A stretch of 64,000 nt of DNA, taken from contig OY725495.1 of assembly GCA_963281255.1 (NCBI GenBank), positions 3,224,001 through 3,288,000 of the forward strand. The letters are read 5' to 3'. Below the pieces are notes generated by a model. That model was not told where the DNA came from and made no database searches. It saw nothing but the letters and a program-made list of their open reading frames with translations. A program made the translations under genes and the position numbers. This document shows, piece after piece, positions 10,509-20,450 of the stretch; position 1 is the first letter of the stretch; every line of letters begins with the position of its first letter. This DNA is from Aphrocallistes beatrix. Its lineage: Eukaryota > Porifera > Hexactinellida > Sceptrulophora > Aphrocallistidae.

Positions 10509-11044
10509 GTGAATACAACCAACTACCTCAGAGCTCGACTGCAGTTCAAGCTTTGTTGGAGATGAGATACTCCAACCCCAGAATTGAGGAAGTCAACACG
10601 ACAACGCAGGGAGCCTGACCGATATGGGGAGTGGGTGTAGCATCTGTAGAATGGCAACCCGAATCCTTAGTTTTTGAGGGGGAGGGTGCTGCATGGCGTA
10701 TTAGTATACACCTTTAGTTATCTACGTGGGTATTCAACTCATTAGCCGAGTTTACTATCTACTCGTGTTAGCTACAACCTAGTTTTCTTAAGAATGCTCC
10801 CTTTTTAAGTTGTTTTGTAGAGTAAATATTTCTACTAATATAAGCATGGGGAATTTCCAGATAGTTCTGTTGTATGAGGGTTTACTTACCATGACCATTT
10901 ACTTACCTCTATTACATGGACCAGGGATATATTCCAACCATGACGGTTTACTTACCATCTTTGTTATGGCTTCACACTTTATACTTCCTATTACACAACT
11001 ACATTTTATTAGTATTCACATCGGAAACAATTAATTACTTAAAC

Positions 11045-12112
11045 CATAGCCTACTCTAATAATGCCTCACAGTAGATTGAAAATCATGGACTAGGGATGA
11101 AGTAATAGCCGAATGGATTAATACACGATTAGCCTAAAATCGTTAACCATGCAGAATAGGCATTAAGAATGTATTACCAACATATATAAACATGGTATCA
11201 AAGTACATATATCCGTTGGAAAAATTTCGAATAGTCATCATATCATTGCGCAACAGGTCATTCTAAGGACAATTTTAGCGATTTTCTAAGCAGTTTTAAC
11301 CCTATTTCTAAATGGTATTAAGGTGTGATTTTTGTGTAGAACCAAGATTAGTACGAGTTGATTTGAAAAATTTAGAATTTTTCAATGGAATGTTGTTAAA
11401 TTCCCGCGTTGCTATGGTAAAGCATTTTGGTTAGTTTGGGCCATTTCGTGCAAACTGTAGTAACTAGGTCTTCAAATTTGATCGTGTTTGATAGGCAATG
11501 GACTATTTCCTATTAGGTGATAATACAATTTGAACTTCTAAATTCGACGAGTTTTGAGTTATGGGTTGATTTTAAGAATGTGACCAAAACACTAAATTGT
11601 CGCATAACTCTATAGTCTGTGAATTTAGAAGTTTAAATTGTATTATTACCTAATAGGAAATAGCCAATTGCCTATCAAATACGATCAGATTTGAAGATCT
11701 AGCTCTTACAGTTTGCAGGATATGGCTCAAACTGATCAGAATACTTTACCATAGCAACGTAGGAATGTAACAACATTCCATTAAAAAATTCTAAATTTTT
11801 CAAATCAACTCGTACTAATCTTAGTTCTACACAAAAATTCTACCTTAATAACATTTAGAAGTAGGCTTAAAAACAGCTTATAAAATTGGCAAAATAGTGC
11901 TTAAAATGACCTGTTGCGCAATGATATGATGACTAATCGAAATTTTGACAACGGATATATATACTTTGATGCCATGTATATATATGCTAGTAATACATTC
12001 TTAATGCCTATTCTACATGGTTAACGATTTTAGGCTAATCGTGTATTAATCCATTCGGCTATTACCGCATCCTTGGTTATTTTACTGTGAGGCATTATTA
12101 GAGTAGGCTATG
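11045..12112. mobile_element. 1.07-kb foldback (palindromic) element
   Basis: The left arm (11045 to about 11570) is repeated inverted with few mismatches to 12112. The ends are ATAGCCTACTCTAATAATGC and its complement, and the turning point is near 11578-11590. Flanks are 'cttaacc' and 'cttaaacc', a probable imperfect 7-8 bp target duplication. There is no coding sequence. Family members with the same ends lie at 1-520 and 22283-22983. Confidence 0.75.
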
Positions 12113-12614
12113 CTTAAACCCTGAGTTAAACATTAAGGATTATTTACTGTTAGCAGGATGCATTTGATTTAATTGAAATATAAATAATGAAAAGTCTAAA
12201 ATAATCTAAAACATGGATTAAAAAGTAACTATTATTCTATAACAATTGCATCACTAAACTATATGAATTGTAAAAAGAAGAATATCGACAATGTATGAGG
12301 TCGATCACTGGCTCATAGTGATAATCAGAGTGGTTAGCTAAATAAAGAGCTGGATTGCTGTACTTATGGTAGTCGGAACATTATCTATACCACGTTGAAT
12401 GGCATTCTTTTCTTCTGGGATGAGAGTGGAGATTAGGTACGAATATGTCAACACTAAGCATTTTAGAAAAATTTTTGTAATCAAAATATCTATTCTAATA
12501 ATATTAGGGGAATAGATATAGAAATTATTCAATAGTAAATCGATATAACAAAATTAATAAAGCATTATGATAATATCCGATATCATGTTCCAGCATATTT
12601 TACCGAATGTACTT
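12113..12614. other. Non-coding stretch, nothing recognised
   Basis: AT-rich sequence without credible coding frames or clear repeats. It lies between the palindromic element and the outer inverted-repeat arm. Confidence 0.35.
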
Positions 12615-13019
12615 CATTTTCCTGAAATACATGTGAATACTAATAAAATGTAGTTGTGTAATAGGAAGTATAAAGTGTGAACCATATCAAAGATGGTAAG
12701 TAAACCGTCATGGCTGGAATATATCCCTGGTCCATGTAATAGAGGTAAGTAAATGGTCATGGTAAGTAAACCGTCATACAACAGTTCAACCTATGGAATT
12801 CATCATAATAATCTCACATTTGGAAGTTATGTGGGCAATCCTTCCATATAATATCATATGAGATATACTACTGTGTTGAATACTAAGATCTTCTGTACAG
12901 ACAAGCGCCAGAGGGGGAGGGGGCAGGGGAGCAGAATTTGGGAGATTTAATAAAGGTTTTTGAGAGTGCATGGTTTTACGATAATTTCAAGTATAATTGG
13001 GAGAGGGATTTTGCACACG

Positions 13020-13715
13020 TACATCTTAACTTAAAACTTAAGTATAACTTAAGCAAAACTAAGTATTTGCTTAACTTTAAGCAAAAACTAAGTATTTGCT
13101 TAACTTTAAGCAAAAACTAAGTATTTGCTTAACTTTAAGCAAAATCTAAGTATTTGCTTAACTTGAGAAACGGCTAAGAATTTGCTTGCTTTAAAAAGAT
13201 GTCAAGAATTTAATACTTTTGAATTATCCAAATACTGTAATCACTATCAAGTTCCATGGTTAAATTACATGAACAATAGTCCTATTAAATAGTTATAAAT
13301 TTCTGAAGAAATATTCTAGCAGTTATTCACCAACTTCCATTTAGATCATTTTAATACGTCATGAATATATTTAGACAATTAGATTCTTTCGCATCTCAAT
13401 CACTCTTCGAAAACATTTGTATACTAATAATATTCTAGCAGTTATCCGCCAACTTTCATCTTAATACCACAATGATAGAACTGACAAACACTCCTAGCGC
13501 GTCAATGATTCATACAACAGAAATAAATCAAACTACCTACAAGCTTTTATACTAATTTATAGACCGAAACACGATTTACAAAATATTTTAAGAGTTAAGT
13601 CAACCCCAGACATGACTTAAGTTAAAGCAAATACTTAGTTTTTGCTTAAGTTTTGCTTAGTGAATACCAACTTAAGCAAAACTTAAGTTAAGAAGTTTAG
13701 TGAATAAGGCCCCTG
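13020..13715. mobile_element. Foldback-type repeat of ttgcttaact/agttaagcaa words
   Basis: Near the left side the word 'aagtatttgcttaacttt' is repeated four times with a ~35-bp period (13050-13165). Near the right side the inverted word recurs (13610-13700). The right end reads 'gtttagtgaataaggcccc'. The middle (13180-13600) is unrelated AT-rich DNA. Arm B of the segmental duplication has different sequence at this place. Confidence 0.5.
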
Positions 13716-14280
13716 ATCCTAGACCGTCTAATATTTGTCAGGATATGGATTGCGAACCCATTCAATCTGTTCTGAGGAATTTCCCCCCGAGATGGAGGGT
13801 CGCAAGTTCCAGGCTTCTTGATACAAGTCCAATCCTTGGCTGGGGTACTATCAGACAGACGATGCAATAACCATAAATACAACTAGGGACATTTTAGGTG
13901 GCCATGAGCCCAACTTGGTTTAGTGTGTTCCGATCATATCGGAATCCATATATGGAACTCAGTTCCGTAGAACGGAACTTCTATATAAAGAATAAACCGT
14001 AGTTAAAAGTATGGAGAAGATACTCCAGTTCGCCTCTACCCTTCTCAGGCAGTCACCCTCCAGACATCACACAGATAATCCTTCAATTGTATATTGTTCA
14101 ATTTATGATTTAAATTATTGGAAATCATAATAAATATACGTATCAACTAAGATTAATTAACCAGGAAATTATAAATACATTGCTTAATTATCATAGTACA
14201 ATACTTGAAATAAAAAAACAAACAACAGACATAAAATAATTGGACACTCATTCAGACAATGAAAACAGATCAAATATTTG

Positions 14281-15444
14281 TTATTTTTGGTATTTTAAGA
14301 GACGCCTCCTCAGTGAGGGTATAGACTTGGTGTCAAATTTTCTAGTATAACGCATCCTCAACTTCTCAGTCAAAATCATTTTGAAGTACACTGCACTAGC
14401 TGCGAAGAATTGAGAGAACGTGATAAAAATTGCGATACCTAAAAGTACGGTAGTAACGTAAACCTTAATGGTATAGGAGTAGAGCAGTGTCTCTATCTGT
14501 CTGTCTGACACGAGAGGGGGCAGATAGTAAGGGGTACCGTAGAGGTAGTTGAAGAGACAGGGACCATAGAACAGCACCACTGCGATAAGGAAGAGATATC
14601 GAATTAGAAAATCGACAACAACGAGTAAGAGCGTCCCTAGACCCATACAGCACATCACCACTGCGAACTGGCGGCAGTTCTTAACAGACTCTTTGACCAA
14701 GTAAGGTTTACGCATGTTGAACTCTCTGGTGCGCCACTTCAGCGTCTGATAGAACCTGAGGGAGAATTTGCACCATATAAGGAAGTAGGCCAGCTCTACC
14801 AGAGGTTCAACGAACTTAGCGAATAGAATGAGTTGAGGCACTGTCCCAGCGATGACGAGAAAAAGGGACAATATGGATGTAAATGAGAGGAAACGACGAA
14901 TAAACGTGAACGGGTTCAAGGGAATGGAATGGAATATAATGTGCAGGTAATGCATGAGGCAGGTGATGAATGCTAGATTGAACAGTAACCCAACCTGTCC
15001 CGATGCAATTAAGAAAGCTTTGAGAGGATTCTCAAGGATAAGGTTAATGTCAAAGAAATGTGCGTGTATCAACTCTGTAGAGCATTGTGGTAGCAAAGGT
15101 CTGATCCAGTACAAGTGCTCGGATGGTATTAATCCGCCTATCCAATATAATTGTATGTAACCACATTCAGTTATGTTGATAAACAACAAGAACACGTATT
15201 TCACCATGTCACACTTGTACTTCCTCGCAGAATCGGGATTTCCTTCAAGTAAATGTATCTTATGCAACCTGAAACAAGTCACTATCTTATTGAGGAAATA
15301 CACGGCCCATAGCAAAGACAACGATACGAACACGATGTCCAATGAAATGGCAGCGTATTTTTGAAACTGGATAAAAATATGTGTTATGTTGTAATTCACC
15401 GCCATGTTAAGTCTTTGTTTTAGTGTATCTGTGTTCCTATTCAT
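14281..15444 (-). CDS. Orphan 7TM receptor-like protein, subtype A copy 1
   Basis: 387 residues, single exon. Seven hydrophobic segments are visible at about 31-53, 81-103, 143-170, 185-208, 212-230, 258-290 and 325-352. By the positive-inside rule the N terminus is outside: basic residues crowd the loops after TM1, TM3 and TM5 (e.g. WRTREFNMRKP) and the C-tail (EKLRMRYTRKF...LRRRLLKYQK). This is GPCR-like topology. Glu93 in TM2, Cys121 in the TM2-TM3 loop and Cys297 before TM7 have counterparts in the subtype B and C genes. I do not recognise the family, and no rhodopsin-type DRY or NPxxY signature is visible. It lies in segmental duplication arm A; near-identical copies are at 44287-45468 and (broken) 59985-60944. 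Receptor function is inference. Confidence 0.8.
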   Translation of the reverse strand: MNRNTDTLKQRLNMAVNYNITHIFIQFQKYAAISLDIVFVSLSLLWAVYFLNKIVTCFRLHKIHLLEGNPDSARKYKCDMVKYVFLLFINITECGYIQLYWIGGLIPSEHLYWIRPLLPQCSTELIHAHFFDINLILENPLKAFLIASGQVGLLFNLAFITCLMHYLHIIFHSIPLNPFTFIRRFLSFTSILSLFLVIAGTVPQLILFAKFVEPLVELAYFLIWCKFSLRFYQTLKWRTREFNMRKPYLVKESVKNCRQFAVVMCCMGLGTLLLVVVDFLIRYLFLIAVVLFYGPCLFNYLYGTPYYLPPLVSDRQIETLLYSYTIKVYVTTVLLGIAIFITFSQFFAASAVYFKMILTEKLRMRYTRKFDTKSIPSLRRRLLKYQK

Positions 15445-15974
15445 CTATTTATACACACATGCTCTCACCAATTGTCTAGATTCGACATATAAATATAAAC
15501 AACGCAATAATTGTAATCAAAACGAGTGTAAAAATGCAAACTTTATGCAATATTCTAGAAAGTGTCATGAACTTATATAGTTACGTGTGGTACGATATTG
15601 CTGACTATCCAACTGTCGTGAAAAAAACTATCATGCTGTAATGTTTAAAATAATTACTACTAATAATTACTACTAAGCTGTAAACAATTGCAAAGATGTA
15701 ATTACTTACAAATATGATTTGAAGTTTTGCTGTGTCGGCTACAATCATCATTATCAAGTCTACAGAATATTATACAAGTTGTAATCTTGAGTGAACTAAC
15801 ATTTCATCAGTGAGTTCATCTTGTGAACTAATCGAGATAATTTGATATTTAGAACAGCTTAACTCTAGACCAAATTACTCATTATGATCTACGTATTCAT
15901 TGGTATTTATTTTAAACCTTTTAAATAATGGCTCCGTAGTCCTTGAGGCACAAACAAACGTCTATATATATATA

Positions 15975-16076
15975 TACACTCGAACCTCTCTTATCCGGAC
16001 CTCCGATATCCGGGCAAATTCTGTTATCCGGGCACCCTCCGGTCCGGCACTGCCCGGATAAGAGAGGTTCGAGTAT
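15975..16076. mobile_element. Pogo/Tigger-like miniature element (~100 bp)
   Basis: The inverted ends are ctcgaacctctcttatccgg and its complement, set in TA-rich flanks. The interior repeats the word atccgggca. The ends resemble the CAGTCGAACCTC type seen elsewhere in this window. Confidence 0.65.
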
Positions 16077-16091
16077 ATATATATATATATA

Positions 16092-16555
16092 CACTAACCG
16101 GACAAAAGTATTTGTACACTATATTCTTCCCCATACAAATAGTATCTTTTTTCATGAAGGGAAAAGTATTCAAACTCTAAGAGCTATAGAGTCTGATTTA
16201 AGATTCGAAATCTTCACATTCGAATTAGTAATAGTTGATTTCTAAAAATTGCTCAACCCAATGAGTAAAATTATCAACCTGTGGCATAAGGGGTAGTACA
16301 TCACCATCATGTATAGTGATAAAAATAGACATATGTGGCACAAGGTGGCAGTGATTGATAATTTGAAAACATTGGGAATTAATAATTGATTAGAAATTTC
16401 CTACAATAACTAGTTTGAATGCGAAGATTTTAATTTGAAACCCGATTAGTTGTATCGCTTACCGTTTCGGAGTTTTAATCTTCATGAATAGACCCATTTT
16501 AGTATTAAATGCACGTAAGATAATGAAGTGTGCAAATACTTTTGTCCAGGTAGTG
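16092..16555. mobile_element. Tc1-like miniature element 1 of a 3-copy array
   Basis: The ends are CACTAACCGGACAAAAGTAT and its inverted partner (cttttgtccaggtagtg), with TA on both sides. It has no transposase. It is nearly the same as copy 3 (17126-17604) and related to copy 2 and to 52429-52879. Confidence 0.8.
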
Positions 16556-16561
16556 TATATA

Positions 16562-17037
16562 CAGTACCCGGACAAAAGTATTCGACCACCACATAAACCT
16601 CCATACAAATAGTATTAAAGTGGATCTGTTCATAAAGGAATGTGTAATCAAACTGTTAGAAATACTCTATTTTTGATTTCTAATCCCTAATCTACACATT
16701 CTAATTACTCACAATTGAGATCCTCAACTCAATTACTAACTCCCAAATTATAAATATCTACCTTTGATACTTGATGCTACTTGTCCCGAGTCACAGCCAT
16801 TATATATGATGGCGATTAGTGACACAAAGTGGCAGAGGTTGATCATTTTCTACATGAGAATTAGTATTTGTAGTGAAAATTTCAAAAATTAGTAATTCGG
16901 ATGTGTAGTTTACGAATCTGAAATCAAAAATAGAATTTCTCTTCTGTTTGATTACATATTCCATTTTGAATAGATCCACTTTACTACTATTTGTATGGAG
17001 GTTTTCGTGGTGGTCGAATACTTTTGTCCGGGTAGTG
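16562..17037. mobile_element. Tc1-like miniature element 2 of a 3-copy array
   Basis: The ends are CAGTACCCGGACAAAAGTAT and cttttgtccgggtagtg, TA-flanked. The subterminal part 'tcgaccaccac' is specific to this copy. The interior keeps the 'agtgacacaaagtggcag'-like block shared with the other members. A stub of a Helitron 3' end (acaagcgcgcttcgcttg) follows at 17045. Confidence 0.8.
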
Positions 17038-17125
17038 TATATATATACAAGCGCGCTTCGCTTGATTACATCGATTATAGCATTATGACAGACGTATTTA
17101 GAGATGTTATATTATGACAGACGTA

Positions 17126-17604
17126 CACTAACCGGACAAAAGTATTTGTACACTATATTCTTCCCCATACAAATAGTACTAAATTGGATCTTTTCATGAA
17201 GGGAAAAGTATTCAAACTCTAAGAGCTATTAAGAGCCTTATTTAAGATTCGAAATCTTCACATTCGAATTAGTAATAGTTGAAGATTTCTAACAAATGGT
17301 TCAACCCAATGAGTAAAATTATCAACCTGTGGCACAAGGGGTAGTACATCACCATCAAGTATAGTGATAAAAAGGGACATATGTGGCACAAGGTGGCAGT
17401 GATTGATAATTTGAAATAATTGGGAATTAGTAATTGATTAGAAATATCCTACAATAACTAATTCGAATGCGAAGATTTCGAATTTGAAACCCGATTAGTT
17501 GTATCACTTACCGTTTCGGAGTTTTAATCTTCATGAATAGACCCATTTTAGTATTAAATGCACGTAAGATAATGAAGTGTGCAAATACTTTTGTCCGGGT
17601 AGTG
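17126..17604. mobile_element. Tc1-like miniature element 3 of a 3-copy array
   Basis: The ends are CACTAACCGGACAAAAGTAT and cttttgtccgggtagtg, with TA flanks. The sequence is very close to copy 1. It is again followed by a Helitron-end stub plus 'attacatcgattatagca' (17618-17655), as after copy 2. The unit 'element + stub' was therefore duplicated, rather than inserted independently. Confidence 0.75.
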
Positions 17605-17759
17605 TATATATATATATACAAGCGCGCTTCGCTTGATTACATCGATTATAGCACGAAATATCACCAAATTTGTCAATTTTTAAAATTTTGATTGAATAGG
17701 AGGTCATATATAAAGAACCAATTGAGCATGTCGACTTATCCTAAATGCTTCTAGTTTTT

Positions 17760-18720
17760 AATTTTTTACACAATACCTATAATTTGCATGACCAGGCTAA
17801 ATGCGTTGCCGCTTACATTTTGCTGAGCTGTTATCCTTTGTAGATAGTAAGGCTGCATGTACTACTTTAGCTAACATTCTATTGAAAGCTCATGCCCTCA
17901 ATGTAAGTGACAAATAAAAGTCTTTGGGATGCCTCAGGAGGCAAGACAAGCTCTCCAACTAATGATTGGCATATACAACGTTGTAATAGACATAGTTGTG
18001 ATATGCATATAATGTATATGTAATTACATATAGGACAATAAATATCAAATTTGGGCTCCTATACACTACTGCATCTCATTACAATCAGCCATCTCTCACT
18101 CGTTTATTAGTTAGACAGAATAAATGGCAAACATGACCAAAATTCAACCAATTAACCTTGAAATATGACCTTTGGACCTTTAAGATGACACCAGGCGGTA
18201 TTGAAAATTGCGCTATTGAAACCGAGATCGTGTCTCTAGCCCTTCTAGAAGTCGTTTTAGCCCAGGACTCAAGTTAATCCTTCAGACTCAAATTACAAAC
18301 CCCAAGCATGGGAGGCTTCAGTTCTTCTCTAAAGAAGTCAATAATATGACCATATATGGATGTGGGAAACCGCAAAACTAAAAAACTAAAAAACAAGCAT
18401 TTAGGATAAGTCGACATGCTCAATTGATTCTTTATATATGACCTCCTATTCAATAATAATACATTTCCCATGTCTAACGTTAACCAATTCCGAGTTATCA
18501 ACATTATTACCATATACGGAAAGGTGTGAAAACCGCAAAACTCAAGAACCACAAATATTTCAAGTATGCCAATGTGACCAATGAATTCACCATATGCGAC
18601 TTCCTATTCAACAATAATACATCTCTCACCGAATAACGACTAGTTATAGTGATAGGCAATAGACTCAAGTTACAGGACCCGAGTATGAGACCCTCCAGTC
18701 CTTAGTTAAAGGAGTCTATG
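17760..18720. repeat. Duplicated non-coding block
   Basis: About 960 bases recur at 42000-42975 in the same orientation. Part of them (17775-18090) recurs inverted at 41741-42060, next to the assembly gap. No coding sequence was recognised. In this copy it is followed directly by the 7TM relic at 18715. Confidence 0.75.
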
Positions 18721-18990
18721 ATTTGAACCCAAATCTTGTATAGACAACTTAAGTATGCTCTCCTCAACACAATTAGTAATAAATTGATGAGAGCTGGCAG
18801 AGTGGCAAGCAGATAATAAGATATATCGAGGAATAAACTAAAAATACTTTCATGTGTAGAAGTGCAGGATACATTGGTGTTCATATTTAGTATTACGTTA
18901 TGTTGGTCAGTCATGTCATCATATATAAATGCATAATAAATAGTACCGATACTCCAAAATAGACACACTGGCTTAAAGATAAAATAGAGA
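18715..18990 (-). pseudogene. Fragment of a subtype B 7TM gene
   Basis: Matches residues ~103-185 of the intact gene at 34899 (VCLFWSIGTIYY to YLSCLYKIWVQI). It shares the upstream break with 7748-8275. Downstream it runs into the duplicated block, and upstream into a piece of the palindromic-element family (19022-19100). Confidence 0.75.
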
Positions 18991-19034
18991 TATTGTAAGA
19001 TTATTTTTTGTTTGGAATCCTTTATTTGCGACAA

Positions 19035-19850
19035 ATTTGGTGATTTTCAGAGGTCGTTTAAGGGCACTTCGAAGTGTTTTTATTATAAAACTTTTCGCAT
19101 AGAACTGAGATGTGGATGAGTTAAATTTAATGCAATAAAATTATTCGTTTCGCGATTCCCGTCCAAAATCCATTTTCCGGGAAATTAATTTGATGTCTTT
19201 GATCAATAAAATCAGCCTCTTTCACTCAAATTGATACATTTTACATTATATTTCTAGAGCAAATTAAAACGATGGTGAAAGACGAACTTTAAAGAATAAC
19301 TTTACAAGGTTCTATTATCTCCAATTTCTAGATACACACCTATGTCCTACCAAAGCCATTCATGTGATCATATGATTTGCTCATTCAACTAATAATAATT
19401 TTAAGAGGCATTCCTCTCAAACTTCTTATGAAGACAGCTAAACTGTACTCTGTAACTCTCAAGTATTTGAACAGTTTCACTAAAATTCTTTGAATTATTC
19501 CAAACTTAATTCTTAATAAAATTATACTATTTTTTTAGGAAATCTAAAGAATTTCTTAGAATCTATTAAGATTTCCAAAATTTGTCACTATTGACGAAAT
19601 TTAAGATTTCGTTCAATTCTTCACTAATGGTCGATTTTATTAGCACAAATAAACGCCGACTTACTTACAGAGTGCCGTGGTCGAACGATCTTGACAAATT
19701 ATTGAGTGCACATTTTTAGGTCTAGCGACTCTCAGTTTCCGTGAAAAAACGCGTAACTTAGTCATTAATTAAATATTACAAGTTCGATTCCATACGGAAT
19801 TGTAAACTTTCAGAATAATAAAAAAAGATCAAAATAAATTTTTAATTGTC
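19035..19850. other. Non-coding stretch between 7TM relic and MATE duplication
   Basis: The first ~70 bases match the palindromic-element family ('aaatttggtgattttcagagg'). The rest shows no credible gene or repeat. Confidence 0.35.
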
Positions 19851-19993
19851 CTATATAAGATTTCTGGTTAGCTAGAACTGCTGGATAATAATCACACTGT
19901 TCTCTATTTCTTCAGCCAAATACTAGTATAAACTATTCCTTTGTAATAAGAACCACAGAATGCAGCGTAAACACTACATTCTTAGATCTACAA

Positions 19994-20436
19994 GTAAGTA
20001 CGTAGTAGTTTTTAAATTGAGAAACCATTCTATCAATTAAACCATTCTATAAACATTTGCGAATCCCTATTCTGTTGGCACCACGTTCCTATTTATATAT
20101 ATCAGGGCCGGCGCCACCAGTCCTGTTGGTCCGGTTTTAACCGGACCACTTTTAGACAAGTTTAATACAATTACTATGTAAAATAGTCCAGTTCGTGTGG
20201 TTTAACCGGACCACTTTTCAATAGTTGTATCTTTTAACCGGACCACTCTAAAATCCATGGCACCGGCTATGTATATGTCACATTCTCATATGCATATGCT
20301 AGAAATGTTTAATTGTGAATAAAATATGCAAAACACTTGTATTGAATCCTATTTTATGGCGCTTGATCTCTTAAAGTCGTTATTAAATGTGGGAGACTAT
20401 AAATTGGATGTAGTTCAATTAATTTATCTGGTATAG
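19994..20436 (+). other. Inferred 5' UTR intron of MATE copy 1
   Basis: Donor CTACAA|GTAAGTA lies at 19994 and acceptor ggtatag| at 20436, 14 bases before the ATG. Both sites are conserved in the paralogous copy, which supports them. This intron is longer than its paralog because a 169-bp element (20103-20271) is inserted in it. Confidence 0.5.
20103..20271. mobile_element. Miniature element with aaccggaccact words
   Basis: It starts CAGGGCCGGCGCCACC and ends catggcaccggctatg, flanked by the 5-bp duplication TATAT. Inside, the word aaccggaccact is found three times plus inverted parts. It is absent from the paralogous intron (27599-27831), which acts as an empty site. The same ends but a different interior are found at 40770-40927. 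A 5-bp duplication suits a subset of hAT elements. Confidence 0.7.
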
Positions 20437-20450
20437 GTTAAGTTCTATAA

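Larger units (their letters stand above)
8790..10700 (+). mobile_element. Decayed Ty3/gypsy retrotransposon A
   Basis: The pol order is RT, then integrase, then the C-terminal integrase module, in shifting frames with stops. The RT part includes a YIDD-box remnant near 9347. RNase H and part of the integrase are deleted around 9640-9690. A purine tract 'gagggggaggg' ends at 10686 and TG follows, so a 3' LTR may start at 10687. No matching 5' LTR was found. GC content is higher than in the surroundings, as in the other gypsy copies. Confidence 0.8.
10865..12785. repeat. Outer inverted repeat around a palindromic element
   Basis: About 165 bases at 10865-11030 recur inverted at 12615-12785, including 'gggtttacttaccatgacc' and 'ggaccagggatatattcca'. 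They bracket the palindrome at 11045-12112. Bases near 10795-10830 also recur inverted near 48800-48840, so the outer arms belong to a dispersed repeat. Confidence 0.65.
12784..15965 (-). repeat. Segmental duplication arm A (with a 7TM gene)
   Basis: This is an inverted counterpart of 41420-46590. Matching blocks are 12790-13025 with 46330-46590 (reverse complement), 13715-14090 with 45850-46210, the gene 14281-15444 with 44287-45468, and its upstream region 15445-15965 with 41420-41540 and 43880-44290. A foldback element (13020-13715) sits in this arm. The duplicated unit covers one whole 7TM gene and both flanks. Confidence 0.8.

Noticed and set aside
11045..12112. Long inverted repeat as a replication origin or hairpin precursor RNA gene
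   Set aside because: The same sequence with the same ends occurs at three loci with flanking duplications, so a transposon explains it better.
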